A stretch of 64,000 nucleotides of DNA from positions 30,913,362 through 30,977,361 of the forward strand of contig NC_060886.1 of assembly GCF_014805685.1 (NCBI RefSeq), given 5' to 3'. Under the pieces are notes generated by a model. That model saw only the letters and a program-made list of their open reading frames with translations. It was not told the origin of the DNA and did not search any database. Origin of the DNA: Silurus meridionalis. Its lineage: Eukaryota; Chordata; Actinopteri; Siluriformes; Siluridae. Below, piece by piece: positions 56,440-64,000 of this stretch; the stretch's first letter is position 1; each line of letters starts with the position of its first letter. The position numbers were made by a program, and so were the translations under genes.

Positions 56440-56590
56440 CAGACTTGTAAATGCAGGGTCATTAAATCAAATCCCATCACCACCAAGCCAACCAGCCCCT
56501 CCTGGACCCTTGAGCAAGGCCTTTCACCTCCAACTTCTCAGGTGTGTAAGCAAAATAAGTGGCTCTGGATAAGAGCGTCCATCACGCAAC
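56440..56590 (+). mobile_element. tRNA-derived SINE
   Basis: GTCATTAAATCAAATCCC (degraded B box), ATCACCACCAAGCC, GGACCCTTGAGCAAGGCC, TTTCACCTCCAACTTCTCAG and CTCTGGATAAGAGCGTCC in SINE order. Confidence 0.7.
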
Positions 56591-56816
56591 CAGGTTTTTT
56601 CCCCCCGTATTTTCCTGTTTTAAAACATTTCAATTTGAGTTTCAAATATTTTTTTCAATTACTTATGGGTTTTATATATCATTTACAGATATTGTTTTAT
56701 AATCACATTATTCAAGATTCTTATTTGACACAAACATAGTTATATACAGAATAAAAAAACATTGCAATTAAATGAAAACCTGATCAACTGCTCAAAGTTG
56801 ATGTGTTAGAAGTAGG

Positions 56817-56818
<2 letters not shown>

Positions 56819-56888
<70 letters not shown>
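56819..56888. repeat. (TA)n array, 70 bp
   Basis: Uninterrupted TA run with a short (CA)n tail, directly upstream of a Tc1 derivative. Confidence 0.96.
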
Positions 56889-56896
<8 letters not shown>

Positions 56897-56899
56897 TAG

Positions 56900-57165
56900 A
56901 TACTGACAGTAGTCCAGATTTCAGTGTTGCAGTGGTCAGTATCAAAAGTGCTCCAAGACAGAACAGTGGTGAACCTGTGACAGGGTCATGGACGGCGAAC
57001 TGGTCCCTGTGGTCCGATCCACCAGAGGAGCTCCTGTAGCTCAAACTGCTGAAGAAGTTCATGCTGTTCATGCTCAATGGATCATGACTGTTTTAGCAAC
57101 AAAAGGGTATCAACACAATATGAGGCAGGTGGTCATAATGTTATGGCTGATCGGTGTATTAGATG
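56900..57165 (+). mobile_element. Tc1-like deletion derivative (N terminus joined to 3' end)
   Basis: The left part has GTGGTCAGTATCAAAAGTG, AACAGTGGTGAACCTGTGAC and VVRSTRGAPVAQTAEEVHAV (57010-57070), the DNA-binding N-terminal region of a Tc1-like transposase. It jumps straight to MTVLATKGYQHNMRQVV and CATAATGTTATGGCTGATCG, the C terminus and 3' end of the same family as 54160-54440. The whole catalytic DDE core is therefore deleted. It is about 260 bp and preceded by a TA array. Confidence 0.82.
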
Positions 57166-57739
57166 GTGATAAAGTGTTAGGTGAAAATAGTGTGCATATA
57201 TTTCGATGTGCATTATCAGCTAAAGAAAACCAAACAATATAATAACAGAGCAGCAGCCGATGAATTATAGCGTTTAGTTCGGTAAGAAGTACTGTATGTA
57301 ACAAACCGTATTCTCGACCCCCCTACTGGCCGCTACGTGTTACAACACCAGCCCGCTTTCAAAGTTAGCTCTCCATAAACGAACATTTCTTCACTATAAG
57401 TGTTCTCTTTGTTCCTTAAGGAGATTTGATGAGGATTCATACTTGTGAACCATCAAAAGCCTTTATTTTTTTTTCTTCGCTTAAAGAGATTAAACACAAT
57501 TACCCAGGGATTCTAATCCACAAACACACACACACAAAAATGTACCCCTGTGCCATTACATTTCCATTAGTATATGGACAAAGCGTACTTTTTACAGATG
57601 TAACGCATCTTCCTTCATATCAATGTCACTCCAAACTGCTGGGGGTCTAAATTGAGGATCTACACTTTAGATATTTAAAGTAAAATGCACTTTAATTGTC
57701 TTCAAAATAAAAGCCCTATAACAATGTGTTTTAATATAA
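57166..57739. other. Unannotated spacer
   Basis: Unique-looking, short CA run near 57523. No gene recognised. Confidence 0.4.
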
Positions 57740-58185
57740 AGTATATTAAAATACATGTTTTGGACACTTCACTTTCCATGCCCATATGTGGTTCTTCTCC
57801 AAACTAAGTTGGAGGCACGCAGTTGTACAGGACGTCTTTGGATGCATTTGGAAGTATGAAATTTCGCTTGAACTAGGAGACCCAAACCTCGTCCCCTTTT
57901 CGCAAAGCCGGCTTAATGAAGATCCACTTTCCATGGGTTGAAAGATTTGGAAGATCTTCTACTATAGAGCTTCAACCCTATTAAACAATGAATGTGAACA
58001 CTGACTCCACCGAAGGTCTCCTCAGTTTCTCACCTACATCAGTACATGACTTTACCAATACTATTGTAGGTGAATAAGCACAAATCTCCATCAAATCTAG
58101 TGGAACATCTTCCCAGAAGATTGAAAGTTATTATAACAGCAAATGGGAACTAAATGTGAAATGGGTTGGCCAAAAGCAACATCTA
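57740..58185 (+). mobile_element. Tc1/mariner-type relic, copy I
   Basis: Plus-strand copy with CAGGACGTCTTTGGATGCAT, TTGAACTAGGAGACCCAAAC, GGAAGATCTTCTACTATAGA, CTACATCAGTACATGACTTT, ATCTAGTGGAACATCTTCCC, AGTTATTATAACAGCAAATG and ACTAAATGTGAAATGGG. The 5' end may be near TACATGTTTTGGACAC. The QHDNA segment is replaced by other sequence. No intact frame. Confidence 0.76.
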
Positions 58186-58275
58186 ATGCTCAAACATTTG
58201 TTCAAATGATGTATATCACATAAATGAATATTAAGTTTTTAAATTACTCTTTAGGAATAATGCAGTGTGTTGCAG

Positions 58276-58530
58276 TTTGCGGACACCTGAGCATAAGGTG
58301 CTTTTAAACATCCCTTTCCACATTTAGTCTCCGTTTGCTGTTTTCTTTTAAAAGCTAATAATATCTATATAATAATATCTCAGATTGATGATTAAATTGC
58401 TGCATTAAATTCTGACTGAATGAGCAAAATTCACAGCAAAATCCAGTGGAACTTCTTCCCAGAAGAGAGGATATTATTATAACTGCAAATGGGAGAAACA
58501 TATAGAAATCTTATGGTCAGGTGTCCACAT
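58276..58530. mobile_element. Palindromic MITE with two 3' ends
   Basis: GCGGACACCTGAGCATAAGG (58279-58298) on the left and, inverted, TGTGGACACCTGACCATAAG (right, to about 58530) are both 3' terminal repeats of the main family. Inside, the left arm has CATTTAGTCTCCGTTTGCTG and the right arm, inverted, has CCCATTTGCAGTTATAATAA and CTCTTCTGGGAAGAAGTTCC. Both arms are 3' subterminal sequence in opposite orientation, so this is a fold-back element rather than a simple deletion copy. A TA run follows at the right. Confidence 0.72.
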
Positions 58531-58546
58531 ATATATATATATATAT
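58529..58546. repeat. (TA)n short run
   Basis: TA run abutting the MITE end. Confidence 0.85.
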
Positions 58547-58799
58547 TATTATTATTTTTTATAATATAAATTATAAAGGGATCACTCAACAAAGTTTCAT
58601 CTTGAAAACGATAAAGAACATTTAAGTAACACACACAATGTTCTAAGTACCTCAGGTAACTCTTCTACTCTTAATCCAACCGGATTAAAGACACTTTCTT
58701 ATCACTTCACTTCTTCTGCAGTCATTTAGTCAACCTCCTTTAGTTCCATGTAATGTGGGAGGAGAGCAGGGAAAAAAAAACAACCTCACCCAGCTATCA

Positions 58800-58990
58800 G
58801 GAATCGAAATTTTCCGCTGTGCGCTCGTCACTGAGATTGCTTGTTGCGCTAGAATGACTTCTAATGGCGTTTTTTTTCCTGAGCGGCGTGTCCCAGAAGT
58901 GTTTTGTCAGTGGCGTGTAATCCTTTAGTAAGCGAGAGCTTATTTCACTTTCCTGAAATAGAAATCACACTGGCCTCTATATATAGCAAG
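58800..58990. other. Candidate conserved non-coding segment
   Basis: Repeat-free, CpG-containing: GTGCGCTCGTCACTGAG, ATTGCTTGTTGCGC, GAGCGGCGTGTCCCAG and GCGTGTAATCCTTTAG. Ends at TATATATAGCAAG. Weak evidence. Confidence 0.2.
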
Positions 58991-59020
58991 TGAGCCAATC
59001 AGTGTTTGTTGGATGGTAAA

Positions 59021-59021
<1 letters not shown>

Positions 59022-59076
<55 letters not shown>
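59022..59076. repeat. (TG)n microsatellite, about 54 bp
   Basis: Pure TG run. Confidence 0.96.
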
Positions 59077-59077
<1 letters not shown>

Positions 59078-59159
59078 CTGGGTGGCATAGCCGTGTGGAT
59101 TGGGCAAGGGTTACTGTGTGGGTGTGGGCTTTTTTATTTCTCACGTGTACATTACAGCA

Positions 59160-59655
59160 CAGTAAAGTTCCTTCTTTCCAAATCCCCGGGATGTAAGGAA
59201 GCCAATGATACAGCACACCTTAGAGTAAAAAAGGTTAAGGGCCTCGCTCAAGGGCCCCAGAGTATCAAGAGGCCCAACACAGGGGCCTGAACTTCTGATC
59301 AGTATCCTCTAAGATACCACTTTCCCTGGTCTGTGTAGGAAGCTGGTGTCAGCCATGATACAGCACCCCTGGAGCAAAAACAGTTGCTCAAAGGCCCAAA
59401 AGTAGCAGCTTGGTGATACTAAGGATTACACCACTGATCTTCTGCTCTGTAACCCAGAGCCTTGTTCACAGAGCTACCACTTACCTTGTTTTTTGTATAT
59501 CCCAGCTTAAGAAAGCTTGGGTCAACATGCAGGTTCAGCCATAATACCTGGAGCACAGAGGATTAAGGGCCTTGCTCTAGAGCCCAAACGTGTCAGCTTG
59601 TTAATACTGGGGCTTAAACCACTAACCTTCCGGTCAGAACCTTAATTACTGAGTT
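59160..59655 (-). mobile_element. Three consecutive antisense SINE units
   Basis: Unit 1 (59160-59328): AAGCCAATGATACAGCACAC, AAGGGCCTCGCTCAAGGGCC. Unit 2 (59333-59490): GGTGTCAGCCATGATACAGC, AGTTGCTCAAAGGCCC, AACCCAGAGCC, GAGCTACCACTTACC. Unit 3 (59495-59655): TTCAGCCATAATACCTGGAG, AAGGGCCTTGCTCTAGAGCC, CTTAAACCACTAACCTTCCG. Each holds the same landmarks in the same order and strand, about 165 bases apart. The three have diverged to different degrees, so the array is old, or made of related but unequal SINE monomers. Confidence 0.78.
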
Positions 59656-59749
59656 GTTGAGGGTGTTGGTTTTATTTGTTGTTGGTGACCAAATCTCTAA
59701 AGAGGATCGGAACATCTGACAGTTTGGAATTTTACGGGGATATTTGGCT

Positions 59750-60205
59750 GGGATTCATATTTTGCGATGCCTTTGGACAAGTCAGAAACGAAGCATTCAA
59801 TTCAATGCATTAGAGCAGGACACAAGATCTTAAGTCTTGAATATGGACCTGCATATCTACACTGGTTAAAAGCCTTTATCTGGGTGCTCTGGGCTCTTTG
59901 CAAAGTGCCCCATTACCGCCGGCTCCTGGCACCGAGCTCACTTCCTGTGTCAGAGCCACAATCACTGTATGTAATTCCATGGGGGATTTTCTTCAATAGG
60001 AAGTCTCACAATGGATATTCCATTAGCTCCCATTACGTCGCACCTGTCTGCCAAAGCAAGCAAGCAGCAGCATTTCCTCTCTCGGCGTATATGAGAACAG
60101 CCAGTGCATAAGGAATTCACAGGGGAAACATCCAGGCGCATATTAGTCGCTGAAGTTCAGGGCCTCTGAGGCCCTTCATCAGGAGGAGTGATTAGTGTAA
60201 AATCA
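59750..60205. other. Candidate conserved non-coding segment
   Basis: A 450-base repeat-free island between SINEs and a GT array. Contains TTAAAAGCCTTTATCTGGG, TTTGCAAAGTGCCCCATTA, TGTAATTCCATGGGGGAT, CAATGGATATTCCATTAGC and a palindromic GGCCTCTGAGGCC near 60162. A plus-strand frame of 114 codons (59767-60111) spans much of it but matches no protein family I know. Among the best conserved-element candidates by appearance; an exon is the main alternative. Confidence 0.33.
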
Positions 60206-60211
60206 CCTGCA

Positions 60212-60213
<2 letters not shown>

Positions 60214-60275
<62 letters not shown>
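60214..60275. repeat. (GT)n microsatellite, 62 bp, then (GA)n
   Basis: Pure GT run followed by GAGAGAGAGAG. Confidence 0.96.
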
Positions 60276-60285
<10 letters not shown>

Positions 60286-60434
60286 GTGTGAGAGTTACTG
60301 CTGTATCAGCAGGAACAGGAAGGAAGTGTAGGTTTGGGGGAGTAAATCGTTATGGATTGTGCTGACCAATGAAAATGCTTTAAGACTTGTGTTTCTACTA
60401 ACGAAGAATTTGAGGCTGCAAATGACAGGTCCAT

Positions 60435-60435
<1 letters not shown>

Positions 60436-60471
<36 letters not shown>
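60436..60471. repeat. (CA)n microsatellite
   Basis: Pure CA run, inverted partner of the GT run 160 bases upstream. Confidence 0.96.
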
Positions 60472-60475
<4 letters not shown>

Positions 60476-60582
60476 TCACAGCTACAGCATTAGTCATTGT
60501 TACCACATCCGGAGGTGCCAAGCACTAATGGTCCGAATGAACAAAACATTTTCCTAATCACACGTTTTTATTGGCAAGTTAC

Positions 60583-60606
60583 AGGTGTGTGTGTGTGTGT
60601 GTGTGT
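60583..60606. repeat. (GT)n microsatellite, short
   Basis: Pure GT run. Confidence 0.92.
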
Positions 60607-61260
60607 TTGCGAGAAATTTATTGGTAACACTTGAAGACTATCCGTGTGGTATCTCCTGTAGGTGTGTATCAGGTGCTGAAGAATGGCCCAGATGGCTACG
60701 TTGCATGGCGTAGTTAGTGACTATTAAAATGCAGATTTTTAGCTTTTCTTCTAAAAACAAATGACAATTTCGAATTAAATTATTAAAAATGTCCATAATT
60801 GAAAATCTTTAAAAAGCAGGGATTCTTTGAATAAAATAAAGGGAAATGCTTTATCTTATTTCCCGAGTCCCATTAAATAATTTTATAGCCTTCAACATTC
60901 ATTTTCAGTTAAAGTGAAATATAAAGCGTTAAAATCTTAATTTATCAACGTGTTTGATTTTTAATTTTTAATTTTTTTACTCACGATAGAAAAACAAAAC
61001 GTCAGTGACGCCACGTTCGTTTCTTTTATGTTTAAATATTGAAAGCAGAAAAGAGCGAAAACGGCTTTTAATTGTTTCTGAGTCAGACACATACAAAAAA
61101 CAAGAAAATGAAAAACGTATTGATTCATTTCCTTTATTTGTTTAATCCCACAAAGTGTGGCACTGGTAATCTCTCAATAGCAGGGCAGTTGTACAAATGA
61201 TGATAAATAATATACAAACAGGACCAGCATATTTAGAAATTGGAGACATTCTAGTTGACA
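60607..61260. other. Unannotated AT-rich spacer
   Basis: Strongly AT-rich at 60720-61000. Nothing recognised. Confidence 0.4.
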
Positions 61261-61472
61261 ATGGTGGGGGAGGATGGGATGGGCGGAGCAGGATGGGATG
61301 GGCGGAGCAGGATGGGATGTGCGGGAATGGGTGGAGCAGGGTGGGATGGGTGGGAATGGGCGGAGCAGGGTAGGATAGGCAGATCAGGGTGGGAGGGCGT
61401 TGTATGATGGGATTGGTGGAAATGGGCAGAGCAGGGTGGAAATGGGCGGAGCAGGGTGGAAATGGGCGGAAT
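61261..61472 (+). repeat. G-rich minisatellite, GGATGGGATGGGCGGAGCA units
   Basis: Tandem units of about 20 bases with cores GGATGGGATGGG and GGGCGGAGCAGG, roughly ten copies, drifting. The plus strand has dense GGG runs separated by one to six bases, a textbook G-quadruplex-forming pattern. The minus-strand frame (Pro/His-rich, 89 codons) is repeat translation. Confidence 0.92.
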
Positions 61473-62889
61473 CTTTTTCTTGTTTTTTTCTTGTTGGTTT
61501 TTTAAAACACAGTCAACCATAAGAACTTCTTAAAGTGATGCCAGAATGTTGCATGAAGCCATTGAAGGATTCTGCACTGATGGTTGATAATTTATTTTGT
61601 ATTCAGGTTTGTTTAATAGAATAGAACCACAAAACCAAATAACTCAAAATAAAAACATTAGATGGCAAGAAACTAACATGCCTTTTATTTTTCATTTCAG
61701 GCAAAAAATAAGTTTTTCAACATAAAATATTTTATCATTTATTTTTCATTTGAAAAATTACGCAGCATACATGGCCCTGATGTTTTCATTATTTATTTTG
61801 TCTTTTTTTGTATGATTTATGGCCATTGAAAATGTCTCCAGACACTTGACGCAACACTACACACCCAAATGAGGTCTAAATGTTACTATATTCTAATACA
61901 TGCTGTTCACCTCGTCAGACTGCAGCTCACGTTATCAGGAATAACATCGTTCATCAGCGGTAAATAAGACAAACACGACTCAAAAACATCAAATAAAATT
62001 CACTCCTTCCAAATTTGATCATAATTAGATGGCAGATTCGAGGCTGTTTTGGTAAACACAGGGTTTGTACCAGAGCTAATCAGCTAGCAGAAATACCATC
62101 TGTTCTAACTACTTTGTCAACTGAAAAGATTATTTATTGAGGAATTTGAATGAGCTGAACACAAATGACGTGAGATGAGTCACCACGTGGGATTGATCTC
62201 TCGCTGCATATCGAGCCAACAATTTCGATTTATTACAACCAAAACAACTTAAATGAATAGAAGTTATATTATTTTTGAATGTTTGCCCGTGTCTGAGATT
62301 TGTAGAATTTCCTTTTAGTTTTAACAACTCCGCAAACTCATGCACAACCTTAAGATCTATTTTAGATCAAATCCACTGAATGCAGTCTTTAATAAAATTC
62401 TTTCTAATATTTTGTGGTTCTTCCTCGTGCCTCCTAAACAGCTCAACCTGTCAAGATGTGGACTCCCCAAGACCCCTGAAGGTGTTTTGTAAGGTCTAGA
62501 AAGAAGTAAACGTTGTGTTATGTTGTAAGGTGGAGTCTGCATAAATCACACTTGTTTGTCCAGCACGTTCTACATACGTTGGTATCTGGGAAATTCGAAA
62601 GCCGAGTCCACAAGTTGAACACTTCTGATTAGACCTGCATTTACTTGCATCTGTTACTTTCCATCTCTGATGACCATGTTTGTAGAGCAGTCAGGATACA
62701 TGTTTGCTACAGTACAGATACAATCAGAAACCCAGCAGTGTCCAGGCTAATATTATAGCAAACTTAATATATTTCATTTTTTAATGCTTGAAATGTCTAA
62801 TGAATTGATCTCCTGTCCACTCTGGTGTATTGCTGTTAGAACATGTGATTGAGATACGTGACGGTGCAGAAGGTCAGTGGTTTTTTGGT
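61473..62889. other. Unannotated AT-rich intergenic DNA
   Basis: AT-rich to 62300, then mixed. Minus-strand frames at 62130-62542 are unremarkable. No transposon recognised. Confidence 0.4.
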
Positions 62890-63330
62890 GCTCTGGTGAA
62901 GCACAGGTCCATGAGGGAGTGCAGATTAGCTTAGACCAGCGAAATCACTCAGTAATCGTCTTTTGTTTCATCCCAATTTCCGCTTCAGTGAGTTTCAAAG
63001 TTCTACCGTTTCCACACCGAGCGTTTCATGCTCAATTAAAGCTCTTCGATGTAAAATCCACAGATTCGCTCTGTAATCTTTGCTCCAGATGTCAATAATG
63101 CACTCAGTGCTGCAAGTGACAGCTTAATGAACTATCACTCGCCAGCTTCAGCAACTCCTGAATCAAAGGTTTTGACACGTCCCTGAACCGCAGTCATGAC
63201 AGAGCTGTCAGTCTGACGCTCTCTAAAAATGGTAGATTATAAAGTGCCATGTCGAGATCATTCAAGCGCAGGAGCTGTCACTTGCTTTTGCTCCTTCAGC
63301 GTTGGCTTAACCCTGGTACAGTTTACGGCA
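62890..63330. other. Candidate conserved non-coding segment
   Basis: Repeat-free. TCAGTAATCGTCTTTTG, CATGCTCAATTAAAGC, GATGTCAATAATGCACTCAG, GACAGCTTAATGAAC and GATTATAAAGTGCC lie close together; the last two flank CATGACAGAGCTGTCAGTC, which contains the partial palindrome GACAGAGCTGTC. Good candidate by motif density, no conservation test possible. Confidence 0.32.
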
Positions 63331-63379
63331 TGATTTACGCTACGTGGTCATATGACTGGTATGTGCTTTCAAATGTGTA

Positions 63380-63512
63380 TAAAAGGAGCTCTATAGCAGG
63401 AGATCTTCCACTTCAACCAAAAGCAGGTCTTCATAGAGCCGGCTTTATACACAGGGGCAATGTGATGCTGGAACAGTTTTGGGTCTCCTAATTCAAGTAA
63501 AGGGAAAGTTCT
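63380..63512 (-). mobile_element. Tc1/mariner-type relic, copy J
   Basis: Minus-strand fragment: GAGCTCTATAGCAGGAGATC, CACTTCAACCAAAAGCAGG, CATAGAGCCGGCTTTATACA, GATGCTGGAACAGTTTTGGG, TCTCCTAATTCAAGTAAAGG. Ends within the internal region where LINE sequence begins. Confidence 0.75.
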
Positions 63513-63514
63513 GT

Positions 63515-63880
63515 ACCACTGTGATAACATCATCAAGGACTCCTCACATCCCAGTCACAAACTGTTTAATCTCCTTTCATCAAGAAGAAGATACAGTTAC
63601 ATAGGCACCAGAACCAGCAGGTTCAGGGGCAGGTTTTTCCCCATCTTCCATCACTATCACCCTACTGAACTCCACACTACACCACTAGGACACTGATGGC
63701 TCTCTAATACTTCACTGATTTTACTGCAGTGATCACAATGCAGTTCTGCTCCATTCTTTACATTCTAGAGCATTATGGATCATTATTCTGCATGTTTATA
63801 TTTATTCTTAGTAAATCTGTCTGTCAACACTTTGGAGAAGAACCCCACATGGCTGGAAATGTCGTGTCGCAGTATGTTTT
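63515..63880 (+). mobile_element. LINE 3' fragment (CR1/L2/Rex1-type), second copy
   Basis: Plus-strand remnant reads IIKDSSHPSHKLFNLLSSRR, RYSYIGTRTSRFRGRFFP and then loses frame. This is the C-terminal end of LINE ORF2 in this clade (SHP..LF.LLPSGRRYR..RTRTSRF..SFFP). Downstream, ACACCACTAGGACACTGATG and AATAAATCTGTC-like sequence may be its 3' region. Different family from the 1.2-2.3 kb copy, because the C-terminal residues differ. Confidence 0.78.
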
Positions 63881-64000
63881 TCTATCCAGAGTATGATGAG
63901 GTATAAAACCGCCAGCCGTCCGTTTTACATGAAAATGCCTCAAACATCATCCTCTTTTTTTTTTCACCTGTTTCTGGCACCACGCTGGTGGTGTTGATGT
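63881..64000. other. Unannotated end of window
   Basis: Short unique-looking sequence with a poly-T run. Nothing recognised. Confidence 0.4.

Overview
The window looks like nuclear DNA from a teleost fish, probably an ostariophysan such as a catfish or cyprinid. The grounds are the repeats: many Tc1/mariner-type DNA-transposon relics, tRNA-derived SINEs ending in the GGATAAG..CGTCTGCCAAATG type of tail, a CR1/L2/Rex1-type LINE 3' end, and very dense (CA)n, (GT)n, (TA)n and (GATA)n microsatellites. The order-level guess is inference and is not secured by any gene. I found no convincing protein-coding exon, rRNA, functional tRNA or known miRNA. Every open frame I examined is a transposon relic, a translated simple repeat or a short chance frame.

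Layout. 1-6.2 kb: a head-to-head pair of degenerate Tc1/mariner copies, a 5'-truncated LINE on the minus strand with its catalytic segment deleted, unique DNA containing a neat stem-loop, and a teleost interspersed repeat beside a TA array. 6.2-19 kb: mostly unique, AT-rich DNA with several compositionally unusual stretches that could be conserved non-coding elements, broken by transposon relics at 11.8 and 16.7 kb. 19-32 kb: TA, GT and CA arrays, a complete small hAT-type element with 8-bp target duplications, a retroposon, a mariner relic, a near-complete Tc1-type MITE, a perfect GATA array and a 0.9-kb GT-rich minisatellite. 32-45 kb: SINEs, a TTGG-rich tract, two very long TA arrays, a second mariner relic, a CpG-rich unique segment, a 39-bp minisatellite and a fold-back element. 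45-50 kb: SINEs, a polypyrimidine tract, CpG-rich unique DNA, then an unusual cluster of alternating (CA)n and (GT)n arrays. 50-64 kb: four further Tc1-type elements, a palindromic MITE, three consecutive SINE units, a G-rich minisatellite, possible conserved elements at 52-56, 59.8 and 63 kb, and a LINE 3' end.

Nothing acts as an operon or pathway. The picture is a gene desert or a long intron. If the candidate non-coding elements are truly conserved, they would be cis-regulatory DNA for a gene outside the window, but I cannot test conservation from one sequence. I saw no evidence for a new multi-gene system. The most informative features are structural: fold-back transposon derivatives, repeated adjacency of TA arrays to Tc1-type ends, clustered Z-DNA-prone repeats and G-rich minisatellites.
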